Program-made: the position numbers and the translations under genes | Assembly: GCF_004365875.1 (NCBI RefSeq) | Contig: NZ_SODF01000001.1 | Location: 2,232,001-2,296,000, forward strand | Origin: Kribbella kalugense | GTDB lineage: Bacteria > Actinomycetota > Actinomycetes > Propionibacteriales > Kribbellaceae | Length of the DNA: 64,000 nt | Direction of reading: 5' to 3' | Part shown: in pieces, positions 26,111 to 35,576 of the stretch | Layout of the letters: each line of letters starts with the position of its first letter | Numbering within the stretch: position 1 is the stretch's first letter | The notes under the pieces: model-generated | Told to the model about the DNA's origin: nothing | Databases searched by the model: none | The model's input: the letters and a program-made list of their open reading frames with translations, nothing else

Positions 26111-27013
26111 CCCAGCGAAAGCCAGCGCCCGCTGATAGGCCACTTCGAACGCCTCGTCCGCGGGTACGTCGAGGTCGGGAGCGACACCGGTGCCCTCCCA
26201 GTTCGTCCCCGAGATCGCGTTCTCCGAACGCGCCACCGGCACCGTTGCCTCGAGCTGCTCGTGCACCTTGAAACCCTGCCGCGGATGCGCACCGCCCTTC
26301 GTCCGCTCGCCGACGATCACCGCCCGGCCGAGCTGCTGCAGGTCGTACGCCAACTCTTCACCGCCGGAGAACGTCGCCGAACTGGTCAGCACCCAGATCG
26401 GCTTGATGCCGCCGAACCGCGGACCTGGCACGTACGGCGTGGTCCAGAACTGCCGCCTGGTTCCGTCGGACCGAGTAATCAGATCCTGCAGATGGACCGG
26501 CTCGCCGGGCTCGACCAGATGACTGCAGACGAAGGCGACCTGATCGGGCGAGCCGCCGACGCAGCGGCGCAGGTCGATCAACAGCGCGTCGGTCGAGGCG
26601 AGCAGCGTCATCGCCGCGGTGAAGGCCGCGCCGGCGTGGTTGGGGTCGTACAGCAACGGGCGGATGTCCAGTAGCCCGATGTTGCCGTCGAGCCGTTCGA
26701 CCCGGGCGATCCCGCCGCCGTCGCGCTCGGCCTGACGACGCCAGTGCAGTTCCTCGGCGATCGGATCGGTCTCGTCCGGCGGGCCGTCGGGGTGGAACTT
26801 CAGCCGGAGGTGCTTGTCCTGGTTGCCGACCTGGAGGTCGGTCGTGACTCGCTCGGCGAGCTGGTCCGGCGATTGGAGTTCGTCGTACCGGCCGTCGGCC
26901 GAGTGCTTGGCGAGACGGTCGGCCACCTCACGGCCGGTCTCGGGAAAGACGTAGTGCTCGGCGACAAGTTCGCCCAGGCGGCCGATGACGGCGCGGATCT
27001 CTTCGGTCTGCAT
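26108..27013 (-). CDS. S41-family (C-terminal processing peptidase-like) serine protease
   Basis: A 301-residue protein with an IRBP/tail-specific-protease core. An N-terminal helical bundle (GRLGELVAEHYVFPETGREVADRL) is followed by the core; DALLIDLRRCVGGSPDQV is the oxyanion/beta segment and LTSSATFSGGEELAYDLQQLGRAVIVGERTKGGAHP carries the nucleophile Ser in SSATFSGGE. No signal peptide or PDZ domain is visible, so it may act in the cytosol. It is divergent from an ArsR-type regulator across a 57-base gap that contains a palindromic operator, suggesting control by it. Confidence 0.87.
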   Translation of the reverse strand: MQTEEIRAVIGRLGELVAEHYVFPETGREVADRLAKHSADGRYDELQSPDQLAERVTTDLQVGNQDKHLRLKFHPDGPPDETDPIAEELHWRRQAERDGGGIARVERLDGNIGLLDIRPLLYDPNHAGAAFTAAMTLLASTDALLIDLRRCVGGSPDQVAFVCSHLVEPGEPVHLQDLITRSDGTRRQFWTTPYVPGPRFGGIKPIWVLTSSATFSGGEELAYDLQQLGRAVIVGERTKGGAHPRQGFKVHEQLEATVPVARSENAISGTNWEGTGVAPDLDVPADEAFEVAYQRALAFAG

Positions 27014-27035
27014 GCGGAGGAGTGAAGCATGCGGA

Positions 27036-27064
27036 TTGACAAAGCGTCAAGAATTCTCGACGCT
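27036..27064 (+). promoter_or_regulatory. Promoter of the arsR-type gene (leaderless)
   Basis: TTGACA (27036-27041), a 17-base spacer, GACGCT (27059-27064), 6 bases, then ATG 27071. The -35 is a perfect consensus and the -10 matches except its first base. There is no ribosome site. Confidence 0.6.
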
Positions 27065-27065
27065 T
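27042..27065. promoter_or_regulatory. ArsR/SmtB-type operator in the promoter spacer
   Basis: AAGCGTC and GACGCTT (27042-27048 and 27059-27065) form an inverted repeat around the central palindrome AGAATTCT (27050-27057); one base pair is mismatched. It lies exactly between the -35 and -10 of the plus-strand promoter and 29 bases before the divergent protease start. Confidence 0.65.
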
Positions 27066-27070
27066 GATTC

Positions 27071-27592
27071 ATGACCGAGATCCGGGACCAGCTGGAGGTG
27101 TCGACGGCCGCACAGTTCAAGGCCCTCGGGCACCCGTTGCGGCATCGCTTGCTGTTCGCAGTCGGACAGGAGGCGGCCACGATCAGCCAGCTGGCCGTCG
27201 CGCTCGGGACTGCCAAGGGCAACGTCGCCCACCACCTCGGCGTACTGCGTGATGCCGGGATGGTGCACGTGGCCGAGACGAGGCAGGTGCGCGGCGGGAC
27301 CGAGCAGTACTACCGACGGTCCGCGGAGCGGTTCAGCTTCGTCGGCGAAGGCGCGCGGGCGAACAACACCATCGCGCTGCAAGCGGTCGCGGCCGAGCTA
27401 GAGACCGCCGACCCCGACCCGATGTTCACCCTGCGAAACATCCGCCTCACCGCCGACCAGGCCACCGAACTCACCGAGACCCTCGAACGAATGGTCCGCA
27501 ACCTCACCGACGCCGGCCCCGGCGAATCGCGCTACGGCGTAGTCATCTCCGTCTACCAACCCCGCCAACCCCAACCACCCACCCAGGGCTGA
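27071..27592 (+). CDS. ArsR-family winged-helix regulator
   Basis: A 173-residue regulator. The DNA-binding region is FKALGHPLRHRLLFAVGQEAATISQLAVALGTAKGNVAHHLGVLRDAGMVHVAETRQVRGG, a typical ArsR/helix_turn_helix_20-like domain. The C-terminal half lacks a metal-binding cysteine set, so a metal sensor is unlikely. ATG 27071 is 6 bases after the -10 and without a ribosome site. It is divergent from the S41 protease, with which it shares an operator. The last residues (QPRQPQPPTQG) are Pro/Gln-rich. Confidence 0.9.
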   Translation: MTEIRDQLEVSTAAQFKALGHPLRHRLLFAVGQEAATISQLAVALGTAKGNVAHHLGVLRDAGMVHVAETRQVRGGTEQYYRRSAERFSFVGEGARANNTIALQAVAAELETADPDPMFTLRNIRLTADQATELTETLERMVRNLTDAGPGESRYGVVISVYQPRQPQPPTQG

Positions 27593-27671
27593 GCCAACTC
27601 CCGGCCCAGCCACCCACCGAACCTTGACCCACCTCCCGCCCACCGCCGTACAGCGCGGAGCCGGCCGGGGG

Positions 27672-27762
27672 ACGTTTCAGGGGTCAACCCCGGAGATGGT
27701 CGGTTGCGGACGGAGAATCCGGGTCCGCAACCGTCCAGCTGGGGGGTTGACCCCTGAAACGT
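27672..27762. repeat. 91-bp nested palindrome between arsR and ftsZ
   Basis: Outer arms ACGTTTCAGGGGTCAACCCC (27672-27691) and its exact complement (27743-27762) form a 20-bp perfect stem. Inner arms GGTTGCGGAC (27702-27711) and GTCCGCAACC (27723-27732) form a second perfect 10-bp stem with an 11-base loop. Each outer arm also contains a small GGGGT/ACCCC hairpin. It sits 48 bases after the ftsZ stop and 80 bases after the arsR-type gene's stop. It may stop transcription from both sides or be a repeat element. Confidence 0.8.
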
Positions 27763-27809
27763 TCGCTCTTGATTACGTGGGTTCGCGCTCGATTGCTGGA
27801 GGGCGGGGA

Positions 27810-29387
27810 TTACTTGAGGAAGTCGGGGATGTCGAGGTCTTCTTCGGGCTCCGGCTTCTTCGGGCGGCTGGCTGCGCCCGGCTGACCCGACTGCGCCGGC
27901 TGGCTGGATTGACCAGGCTGACCGGACTGCGTGGGGCCGTTGGACGGGGTGCCGGATGAGCTGGGGCCGTGGGTGGGCCAGGAGTGCGGGGTCGACGGGG
28001 AGGCCGGGGTGTGTGGTGCCGGCTGGGCCGACTGCTGACCGGACTGCACCGTACGGACCGGGTCGCCAGCCGGCGGGCGTGCGGAGTTCGTCGTACCGAC
28101 GCCGGAACGCGGCTCGGTCGGTGCGGGCACCGGAACCGTGTCGTCGGTCGGCGCCGGCGGGTTCCCCGGCGCCGCGTTGACGGCCGGCGCACCCTGCTGA
28201 CCGGGGACGGCCGGCTGACTCGGGGTCTGCGCAGGCTGACCCGCACCCTGCTGACCGCCCGAGAACTGCCCACCAGGCTGGCCGCCTTGCTGACCACCCG
28301 AAGCTTGCCCACCCGAACCCTGTCCACCGGACTGGTTTCCAGGCTGACTGGAGCCTGACATCGGCGCCGAGTAGTTCTGCGCTCCCGACCGGGACGATTG
28401 CGGCCGAGCCTGGTTCATCGCCTGCTCGCGCCGCTTCGGCATCCCGCCGTCAAAACCCGCCGCGATCACCGTCACCCGCACCTCGTCACCGAGAGCGTCG
28501 TCGATCACCGCGCCGAAGATGATGTTCGCGTCGGTGTGCGCGGACTCCGACACCAGCTGCGCCGCCTCGTTGATCTCGAACAGCCCCAGGTCGGAGCCGC
28601 CCGCGATCGACAGCAGTACGCCGTGCGCACCCTCGATGCTTGCCTCGAGCAACGGAGACGAAATCGCCGCCTCGGCCGCCGCAACCGCGCGGTCCTCGCC
28701 GCGGGACGAGCCGATGCCCATCAGCGCCGAACCGGCGTTCGACATGACCGCCTTGACGTCGGCGAAGTCAACGTTGATCAGACCCGGTGTGGTGATCAGG
28801 TCGGTGATGCCGGAAACACCTTGCAGCAGCACCTGGTCGGCCTGCTTGAACGCGTCCAGCACGGACACGGCGCGGTCGGAGATGGTCAGCAGCCGGTCGT
28901 TCGGGATGACGATCAGCGTGTCGACCTCTTCGCGGAGGGCGGCGATGCCGTCCTCGGCCTGGGTCGCACGGCGCTTGCCCTCGAACGAGAACGGCCGGGT
29001 CACGACGCCGATCGTCAGCGCACCGAGCGAACGCGCGATCCGGGACACGACGGGCGCGCCACCGGTGCCGGTGCCACCACCCTCACCTGCCGTGACGAAG
29101 ACCATGTCGGCGCCCTTGAGCGCCTCCTCGATCTCCTCGCCGTGGTCCTCGGCGGCCTTCTGCCCGATCGCCGGGTTCGCGCCGGCGCCGAGGCCCCGGG
29201 TCTCCTCCCGGCCGATGTCGAGCTTGACGTCCGCGTCGCTCATCAGCAGCGCTTGCGCGTCGGTGTTGATGGCGATGAACTCAACGCCCTTCAGACCGTG
29301 CTCGATCATCCGGTTGACAGCGTTCACGCCGCCGCCGCCGATGCCCACGACCTTGATGAGTGCCAGGTAGTTCTGCGGTGCCGCCAC
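27810..29387 (-). CDS. ftsZ: Cell division protein FtsZ with long Gly/Gln/Pro linker
   Basis: A 525-residue tubulin-like GTPase forming the Z ring. The tubulin signature GGGTGTG is at residues 103-109, the first glycine loop is [15 protein letters not shown], and the T7 loop is around [12 protein letters not shown]. The folded part ends near residue 320. About 190 residues of disordered Gly/Gln/Pro/Ser-rich linker follow, then the conserved C-terminal peptide [11 protein letters not shown]. Most FtsZ linkers are far shorter. GTG 29387 follows GAGAGG; the upstream in-frame codons from 29444 overlap the promoter. It closes the dcw cluster. Confidence 0.96.
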   Translation of the reverse strand: MAAPQNYLALIKVVGIGGGGVNAVNRMIEHGLKGVEFIAINTDAQALLMSDADVKLDIGREETRGLGAGANPAIGQKAAEDHGEEIEEALKGADMVFVTAGEGGGTGTGGAPVVSRIARSLGALTIGVVTRPFSFEGKRRATQAEDGIAALREEVDTLIVIPNDRLLTISDRAVSVLDAFKQADQVLLQGVSGITDLITTPGLINVDFADVKAVMSNAGSALMGIGSSRGEDRAVAAAEAAISSPLLEASIEGAHGVLLSIAGGSDLGLFEINEAAQLVSESAHTDANIIFGAVIDDALGDEVRVTVIAAGFDGGMPKRREQAMNQARPQSSRSGAQNYSAPMSGSSQPGNQSGGQGSGGQASGGQQGGQPGGQFSGGQQGAGQPAQTPSQPAVPGQQGAPAVNAAPGNPPAPTDDTVPVPAPTEPRSGVGTTNSARPPAGDPVRTVQSGQQSAQPAPHTPASPSTPHSWPTHGPSSSGTPSNGPTQSGQPGQSSQPAQSGQPGAASRPKKPEPEEDLDIPDFLK

Positions 29388-29438
29388 GTCCGCGCCTCTC
29401 GCCTCGTTCGTTTCCCGTTGTCCAGCGAAAAGACTGAA

Positions 29439-29467
29439 CCTCAAGTGAATGCTTAGACTTATGTCAA
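29439..29467 (-). promoter_or_regulatory. Candidate promoter in the ftsQ-ftsZ gap
   Basis: On the minus strand TTGACA (29467-29462) is a perfect -35. Seventeen bases later is TTGAGG (29444-29439), a poor -10. The AT-rich stretch around it (29439-29480) stands out in this GC-rich genome. It lies within the 160-base gap, which is otherwise featureless, and would give ftsZ its own transcription. Confidence 0.4.
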
Positions 29468-29547
29468 CTTTAGATTACGACGCACGGTACGGGACGCTCC
29501 GAGCCAAAGTCCACGCGCCTCGCCGCAGGCGTCCGGGATGTGATCAG

Positions 29548-30288
29548 TCACCGCTTTTCCCCTTTTGTCACAGGGAGATCGGGCGCCGACACGTCGTACA
29601 CCTTGGCCTTCCGCTTCATCAGCACGCTCAGTACCCCGGCCTTGCGCGCACTGTCATCGGAACTACCCCAAACGACCTTGACCCCACTGCTGAGGTTGAG
29701 GGTGATCGAGTCCGGTGAGGCCGCCGTGATCGAGGACACCTGGGCTCGCAGACTCTCCGGCAAGGCTGCCGACACGGTCACGACCGAGTGCACCGTGACG
29801 TCTCGCCGTACCCCGGTCACCTTCGCCTCCGGCAGCCCGGCCGGCCGGTCCGGCACCGTGCGGTACGTCGTACCTGTCGCGTCGACCAGCTCGTACCGCG
29901 AACCGTCGGTGACGACCACGACCGGAACCCGTTCGGTGACGACGATCACGATCTTGCGCGGCCACGCCCGCGTCACCTGAGCGTCCGCGACCGCCGGGAT
30001 CGACCGCACCCGGTCCGCGATCGACCGCAGGTCCACCTTGGCCAGCGGCGTACCTATCGGTGCGGCCGCCGTTTGCTCGATCGTTGCCAGCGGCACCGTG
30101 TCCGCGCCACTGATCCGGACGCCGGAAACCGCGAGTACGGAGGAGAAGTAGAACAACCAGACGACTAGCCCGGCCAGGACGACCAGTCCGCCGCCGATAG
30201 CCCACGGCAACCAACTCCGCCAGCGCACCAGCCGTTGCCGGCGCGCGAACCGCTGCTGTGCCCGAGCCAGATCAACGCTCTGGCTCAT
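29548..30288 (-). CDS. ftsQ: Cell division protein FtsQ/DivIB
   Basis: A 246-residue bitopic divisome protein. A basic cytoplasmic N-terminus (ARAQQRFARRQRLVRWRSW) and one membrane helix (IGGGLVVLAGLVVWLFYF) precede the POTRA domain (VSGVRISGADTVPLATIEQTAAAPIGTPLAKVD) and the FtsQ domain with VVTERVPVVVV and ARKAGVLSVLM. It recruits and controls the FtsW/FtsI synthase from outside the membrane. It lies 18 bases after murC; the 160-base gap to ftsZ holds a candidate promoter. Confidence 0.94.
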   Translation of the reverse strand: MSQSVDLARAQQRFARRQRLVRWRSWLPWAIGGGLVVLAGLVVWLFYFSSVLAVSGVRISGADTVPLATIEQTAAAPIGTPLAKVDLRSIADRVRSIPAVADAQVTRAWPRKIVIVVTERVPVVVVTDGSRYELVDATGTTYRTVPDRPAGLPEAKVTGVRRDVTVHSVVTVSAALPESLRAQVSSITAASPDSITLNLSSGVKVVWGSSDDSARKAGVLSVLMKRKAKVYDVSAPDLPVTKGEKR

Positions 30289-30306
30289 TCAACAAACCCC
30301 ACCCTT

Positions 30307-31767
30307 TTACTCCACCACAGGTGTGCGCGATGCCTCGGAAGGCTCGCGGGCGGCAGCGCGTTCGGCCAGCAAACCAACGATTTCCGGGCCGATCAGCGTC
30401 ACGTCGCCCGCGCCCAGCGTCACGACCAGGTCGCCCGGCTCGGCCAGATCCGCGACCAGCTGCGGTACTGCGGACCACGACGGCTCGAACCGTACCTGTT
30501 CAGGCTTCAGCGGCACGTGGTTCGCGATCAGGGCCCCGGTCACACCGGGCTCCGGGTCCTCGCGGGCCGCGAACACGTCCATCACCACGACCTCGTCGGC
30601 CAGCGCCAACGCCTCGGAGAACTCGGTGGCGAAGATCCGGGTCCGGCTGAACAGATGCGGCTGGAAGCACGCGATCACGCGCCCCTCCCCCGCCACCTGA
30701 CGGGCCGCGGTCAGGTCGACGGCCAGCTCGGTCGGGTGGTGCGCGTACGAGTCGAACACCCGCACGCCGTCCTCGAGACCCTTGAACTCGAACCGCCGGC
30801 CGGTACCGGTGAACGCCGCCAGCCCTTCGGCCAGATCGACCGCGGAGAACCCGAGCCCGAGCCCGACCGTCAGCGCCGCCGACGCGTTCAGCACGTTGTG
30901 CTTGCCCGCCTGCTGCAGATTCACGACCGGCAGCTTCCGCCCGTGGTACACCGGGACGAACGACTGCGTCGCCCCGGTCGCGGTGATCTCGGTGACATGC
31001 AGATCCGCGTCCTCGGACTCGCCGTACGTCCGTACGTCGATGCCGCGGTCCCGCGCGTACTCCGCCAGCCGCCGGGCGCCCGTGTCGTCCTGGCAGATCA
31101 CCATGAAGCCCTCGGGCTGCACGCGGTCGCAGAACTCGACGAACGCCTGCCGGTAGTTGGCCTCGGTCCCGTAGTTGTCCAGGTGGTCCGGCTCGACCGA
31201 CGTGACGATCGACACCTCGGGCGTGTAGGTCAGGAACGACTTGTCCGACTCGTCGGCCTCGGCGACGAACAGGTCGCCGGTTCCGTCGTGGGCGTTCGAG
31301 CCGGATTCGTTCAGGTTGCCGCCGATCGCGTACGACGGGTCGGCGCCGCAGTGCTGCAGCGCGACCGTCAGCATCGACGTCGTGGTGGTCTTGCCGTGCG
31401 TCCCAGCGACCGCGATCGTCCGGCGGCCGACCATCACCGAGGCGAGCGCGGCGGCCCGGGGCAGGATCGGGATCCCGGCCTGGCGGGCAGCGACCACCTC
31501 GGGGTTGGTCTCGCGGATCGCGGTCGACACCACCACGGTGTCGACGTCCTTGACGTGCTCGGCGGCATGACCGACCCAGCAGGTCGCGCCGAGCGCGCGG
31601 AGGGCGGCGAGCACCTTGCCGTCCTTGGCGTCGGACCCGGACACCTCGATACCGCGGGAGGCCATGATCCGGGCGATACCGGACATGCCGGCTCCGCCGA
31701 TACCAACGAAGTGCACCTTGCCCAGCTTTTCGGCAGGCAGGAGCGTGTCAGGAGCGGTGACGATCAC
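30307..31767 (-). CDS. murC: UDP-N-acetylmuramate-L-alanine ligase MurC
   Basis: A 486-residue cytosolic ligase adding L-Ala to UDP-MurNAc. The N-terminal Rossmann motif is GIGGAGMSGIARIM, the ATP loop GTHGKTTTTSML, and the metal-binding and ligase region EADESDKSFL. The C-terminal domain has YAHHPTELAVDL. GTG 31767 overlaps the murG stop (GTGA at 31764-31767), a coupling seen repeatedly in this cluster. Length and motif order are those of the family. Confidence 0.97.
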   Translation of the reverse strand: MIVTAPDTLLPAEKLGKVHFVGIGGAGMSGIARIMASRGIEVSGSDAKDGKVLAALRALGATCWVGHAAEHVKDVDTVVVSTAIRETNPEVVAARQAGIPILPRAAALASVMVGRRTIAVAGTHGKTTTTSMLTVALQHCGADPSYAIGGNLNESGSNAHDGTGDLFVAEADESDKSFLTYTPEVSIVTSVEPDHLDNYGTEANYRQAFVEFCDRVQPEGFMVICQDDTGARRLAEYARDRGIDVRTYGESEDADLHVTEITATGATQSFVPVYHGRKLPVVNLQQAGKHNVLNASAALTVGLGLGFSAVDLAEGLAAFTGTGRRFEFKGLEDGVRVFDSYAHHPTELAVDLTAARQVAGEGRVIACFQPHLFSRTRIFATEFSEALALADEVVVMDVFAAREDPEPGVTGALIANHVPLKPEQVRFEPSWSAVPQLVADLAEPGDLVVTLGAGDVTLIGPEIVGLLAERAAAREPSEASRTPVVE

Positions 31768-32852
31768 GAAGCAGACCTCACCACATCCAGGATGATCCGC
31801 GCCAATCGCTCGTCGGCATCGGTCCGGATCACACCTCGGGCAGCTGTGGACATGGCTGTCAGACGCTCGCGGTCGTGCAGAAGTTGCGGGACATTCGCCC
31901 GGACCCAGTCAACGGACAGCTCGGCGTTGTCGATCAGCACCCCGCCGCCCACGTCGACCACCGGCTTCGCGTTCAGCTTTTGCTCACCGTTACCGATCGG
32001 CAGCGGGACGTAGATGGCCGGCAGCCCGACGCCGGACACCTCGGTGACGGTGTTCGCACCCGAGCGGCAGACGACCAGGTCGGCGGCCGCGTAGGCGAGA
32101 TCCATCCGGTCGATGTAGTTCAGCACGACGTACGGATACCGGCCGGTCTGCGGTACTTCGAGGCTGTTCTTCGGCCCGATCGCGTGCAGGACCTGGATCC
32201 CGGCCGCCTGCAGATCCGCGGCGGCGCCGGAGATCGAGTCGTTGATCCGCTGCGCGCCCTGTGACCCACCGGTCACGAACAGCGTCGGCGCGTCCGGGTC
32301 CAGGCCGAAGAACTGGCGCGCCTCGGCCCGGAGCGCGGCCCGGTCCAGCGTCGAGATCGCGCGCCGGATCGGCAGCCCGACGTACTCCGCGTGCGGCAGC
32401 TCGGTGCCCGGGAACGAGGTCTTCACGTGATGGGTGCAGTAGCGGGCGGCGAACTTGTTCGCGATCCCCGGTACGGCGTTGCCCTCGTGCACCACGATCG
32501 GCGTCTTCCGCCGCCAGGCCGCGACGTACGCCGGGGTGGAGACGTAGCCGCCGAATCCGACCAGGACGTCGGCCTTGGCCTCGTCGAGAACCCGCCGGGC
32601 CGCGCTGACCGAGGCCAGCATCTTCCCCGGCACGGCGAGCAGGGCCGGGGTGGGCTTACGCGGCAGCGGCACCGGCGGGATCAGCTCCAGCCGGTAGCCG
32701 GCCTCGGGAACGACGCGGGTCTCGAGGCCGCGCTCGGTCCCGAGGGCCAGGATCTCGACGGTCGGGTCGATCCGGCGCAGGGCGTCGGCGGTGGCGATCA
32801 GGGGTGAGGTGTGGCCGGCGCTTCCGCCTCCGGCCAGGACGATGCTGGGCAC
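31764..32852 (-). CDS. murG: UDP-GlcNAc:undecaprenyl-pyrophosphoryl-MurNAc-pentapeptide transferase MurG
   Basis: A 362-residue GT28 glycosyltransferase making lipid II from lipid I at the inner membrane face. The acceptor-binding GGGSAGHTSPLIATADAL is at the N-terminus, and the UDP-GlcNAc motif FVTGGSQGAQRIN and late SGANTVTEVSGVGLPAIYVPLPIGNGEQKLNA are present. GTG 32852 (MPSIVLAGGG) was preferred; an upstream TTG at 32861 (MKAVPS) also has nearby GGGAG. It overlaps murC by four bases and follows ftsW by about 20 bases. Confidence 0.95.
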   Translation of the reverse strand: MPSIVLAGGGSAGHTSPLIATADALRRIDPTVEILALGTERGLETRVVPEAGYRLELIPPVPLPRKPTPALLAVPGKMLASVSAARRVLDEAKADVLVGFGGYVSTPAYVAAWRRKTPIVVHEGNAVPGIANKFAARYCTHHVKTSFPGTELPHAEYVGLPIRRAISTLDRAALRAEARQFFGLDPDAPTLFVTGGSQGAQRINDSISGAAADLQAAGIQVLHAIGPKNSLEVPQTGRYPYVVLNYIDRMDLAYAAADLVVCRSGANTVTEVSGVGLPAIYVPLPIGNGEQKLNAKPVVDVGGGVLIDNAELSVDWVRANVPQLLHDRERLTAMSTAARGVIRTDADERLARIILDVVRSAS

Positions 32853-32874
32853 AGCTTTCAACGCTCCCGCGGGT

Positions 32875-34125
32875 TCATTTGTAGTGCGGCGTACGCCGCG
32901 AAGGCAGCCACCCGAACCGGGGCCGCCGAGTCTCTTTCAAGGCGGCCTGCGCGCCGGGCTCGGCCTTCGCGAAGGACAACAGCATGCCGATCGCGATCAG
33001 CGTCGGCAGCAGTGCGGAACCACCGTACGACAAAAGCGGGAGCGGGATACCCACGATGGGTAGCAGTCCGATCACGGCACCCAGGTTGACCAGCGTCTGG
33101 GCCATGATCCAGATGGTGATTCCGGCCGCCGCATAGCGGACGAACGGCTCGGTGTTCCGGGTCGCGATCCGCACCCCGGCGTACGCCATCACCAGGAACA
33201 GCGCGAGCACCGTGAGCGACCCGACCAGGCCGAGCTCCTCACCGATCACCGAGAAGATGAAGTCGGTGTGAGCCTCCGGCAGGTTGCTCCACTTCTGCCG
33301 GCTGTTGCCGATCCCGACGCCCCACCAGCCGCCGGTCGAGAGCGCGTAGAACGAGTGGTACGCCTGCCACCCGACACCCCTCGGGTCCGAGAACGGGTCC
33401 AGGAACGACGTGACCCGCTCCATCCGGTACTTCTCCGCGTTGACGAAGTACGTCGCCACCGCGCCGACCACTGCGATCGTCGCGACGAACAACCGGGTCG
33501 GTGCGCCGACGATCCAGATCATGCCGATCATCACGGCCATCAGAACCAGCGCCGTACCCAGGTCGTGCTGGCCGACGACGAGCGCGATCACCAGACCGCA
33601 GACCGGGACCATCGGGACGAGCAAGTGCTTCCACTGGGTGAGCAGCTGCTCCTTGCGTGCATAGAGGTCCGCGCACCACATCACCATCGCCAGCTTGGCG
33701 AACTCACTCGGCTGGATCTGCAGCGGTCCGCCGAGGTTCAGCCAGTTGGTGTTGCCGTTCACGCCGACGCCGAGGCCCGGGATGTAGGTGAGCACGAGCA
33801 GGAACATCGAGCCGAGCAACGCGACGTACGCGAGCATGCGGAAGTGCCGCGGCGTCATCCGGGAGGCGACGTACGCCATCGGTAGGCCGACGACCACCCA
33901 GATCAGCTGGCGGACGAAGATCGTGTAGCTGTTCCCGTTCACCCGCAGCGACAGCACACTCGATGCCGACAGCACCATCATCAGGCCGAGCACAAGCAGC
34001 AGCCCGGTCGCGCCGAGGACGATGTGGTACGACGTCAGCGGCCGGTCGAGCACATCCCGGATCGCCGCGACCCAGGCCCGCTCGCCACTCTTCCTGTCTT
34101 CGGACTGATCCGCGATCGACGTCAC
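32875..34125 (-). CDS. ftsW: Cell division/SEDS glycosyltransferase FtsW
   Basis: A 416-residue SEDS-family polymerase with about ten membrane helices. Signature stretches: GGPLQIQPSEFAKLAMVMWCA, the catalytic aspartate loop SFLDPFSDPRGVGWQAYHS, HTDFIFSVIGEELGLVGS, and the ending LPLLSYGGSALLPTLIAIG. It polymerises glycan strands together with the FtsI transpeptidase. A GTG start at 34125 follows a GAGGTGATC ribosome-site-like stretch. It is 14 bases from murD, in the usual dcw order. Confidence 0.96.
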   Translation of the reverse strand: MTSIADQSEDRKSGERAWVAAIRDVLDRPLTSYHIVLGATGLLLVLGLMMVLSASSVLSLRVNGNSYTIFVRQLIWVVVGLPMAYVASRMTPRHFRMLAYVALLGSMFLLVLTYIPGLGVGVNGNTNWLNLGGPLQIQPSEFAKLAMVMWCADLYARKEQLLTQWKHLLVPMVPVCGLVIALVVGQHDLGTALVLMAVMIGMIWIVGAPTRLFVATIAVVGAVATYFVNAEKYRMERVTSFLDPFSDPRGVGWQAYHSFYALSTGGWWGVGIGNSRQKWSNLPEAHTDFIFSVIGEELGLVGSLTVLALFLVMAYAGVRIATRNTEPFVRYAAAGITIWIMAQTLVNLGAVIGLLPIVGIPLPLLSYGGSALLPTLIAIGMLLSFAKAEPGAQAALKETRRPRFGWLPSRRTPHYK

Positions 34126-34139
34126 GCGATCACCTCGGA

Positions 34140-35576
34140 TCAGTTGGCCAGCGAGCCGACGGCTTCGGCGAAGGCGTCCCCGCGGGCTCCGTAGTTGGCG
34201 AACATGTCCCAGGACGCGCAGCCAGGCGCGAGCAGCACGGTGTCACCCACCTGTGCGAGCTTCGCCGCCTCCCCCACCACGATCTGCATGGCTCCAGTGT
34301 CCGTTGACTCGACGACGATCCTCGGAACATCCGGTGCGTGTCGCTCGAGAGCTTCGGCGATCACGTCCTTGTCCTGTCCCAGCAGTACGACGGCGCGCAA
34401 CCGTTCTTTGGCTGCGATCACGAGGTCGTCGAAGGTCGCGCCCTTGGCCTGACCGCCGGCAATCCAGACCACGTGTTCGTACGCGAGCAGCGAAGCCTGC
34501 GCGGCATGCGGGTTGGTCGCCTTCGAGTCGTCGACATAGTTGACTCCGGCAACCTCCGCGACGTGTGCGATCCGGTGCTTGTCCGGCCGGAAGCCACGCA
34601 GCCCGTCGCGAACCGCGGTCGCGGGTACGCCGAATGCCCGGGCCAATGCCGCCGCGGCCAGCGCGTTGGCCACGTTGTGCGGCGCCGCCGGCGTGACGTC
34701 GGACAAGCTCGCGAGCTCCAGCGCCGAGGTCGCGCGCTGCTCGACGAACGCCCGGTCCACCAGCAGGTCGTCGACCAGGCCGACCATGGAAAGTCCCGGC
34801 GTACCAAGGGTGAAACCGACCGCGCGGCAGCCCTCGATCACGTCGGCTTCCTCGACCAGGTGCTCGGTCTCCGGGTCCGCGACGTTGTACACGCACGCGA
34901 CCTGGCAGTTCTCGTAGATGCGGCCCTTGTCCAGGGTGTACGCCGCCATCGAGCCGTGCCAGTCGACATGGTCCGGCGCGATGTTCAGTACGGCGGCCGA
35001 GTGCGCCGACATCGACTGCGTGAAGTGCAGCTGGTACGACGAGAGCTCGACCGCGATCACGTCGTACGGCTCGGGGTCCATCACGACCTCGAGCAACGGC
35101 AGCCCAACGTTGCCCGCGGCAACGGCCCGGTGACCGGCAGCCTGCAGGATCGCGGTCAGCATCTGAACCGTCGTGGTCTTGCCGTTGGTGCCGGTGATGC
35201 ACAACCAGGGCGCGGCGTTGGCCGGGTCGCGCAACCGCCAGGCCAGCTCGATCTCGCTCCAGATCGGCACGTCCCGCTCGGCCGCCTGCGCGAGCAGCGG
35301 CGCATGCGGCGGTACGCCGGGAGATGTCACGACGACGTCGACCTCTTTGGGCAATTCCGCAGTGCTGCCCGGGCCAAGGGTGATCGTGGCACCGAGCGTC
35401 TCGAGGATCTGCGCCTTCTCCCGCAGCGCCTCGTTGTCCCGATCGTCGAGTACGACGAGATGCTCGGCGCCGGCCTGGATCAGCGAGTCGGCGCAGGCGT
35501 AACCCGCCGTACCGAATCCGAGAACGACGAACCGGGTCGTCGCCCAGCCGTCCGACGTACGCGTCTCGAGAGTCAT
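34140..35576 (-). CDS. murD: UDP-N-acetylmuramoyl-L-alanine-D-glutamate ligase MurD
   Basis: A 478-residue cytosolic ligase adding D-Glu. The N-terminal nucleotide fold is [16 protein letters not shown], the ATP loop [12 protein letters not shown], the metal/ligand segment [14 protein letters not shown], and the C-terminal domain carries [22 protein letters not shown] and [26 protein letters not shown] 35576 ([10 protein letters not shown]) overlaps the mraY stop (ATGA, 35573-35576); an in-frame ATG at 35588 is less likely. Confidence 0.96.
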   Translation of the reverse strand: MTLETRTSDGWATTRFVVLGFGTAGYACADSLIQAGAEHLVVLDDRDNEALREKAQILETLGATITLGPGSTAELPKEVDVVVTSPGVPPHAPLLAQAAERDVPIWSEIELAWRLRDPANAAPWLCITGTNGKTTTVQMLTAILQAAGHRAVAAGNVGLPLLEVVMDPEPYDVIAVELSSYQLHFTQSMSAHSAAVLNIAPDHVDWHGSMAAYTLDKGRIYENCQVACVYNVADPETEHLVEEADVIEGCRAVGFTLGTPGLSMVGLVDDLLVDRAFVEQRATSALELASLSDVTPAAPHNVANALAAAALARAFGVPATAVRDGLRGFRPDKHRIAHVAEVAGVNYVDDSKATNPHAAQASLLAYEHVVWIAGGQAKGATFDDLVIAAKERLRAVVLLGQDKDVIAEALERHAPDVPRIVVESTDTGAMQIVVGEAAKLAQVGDTVLLAPGCASWDMFANYGARGDAFAEAVGSLAN

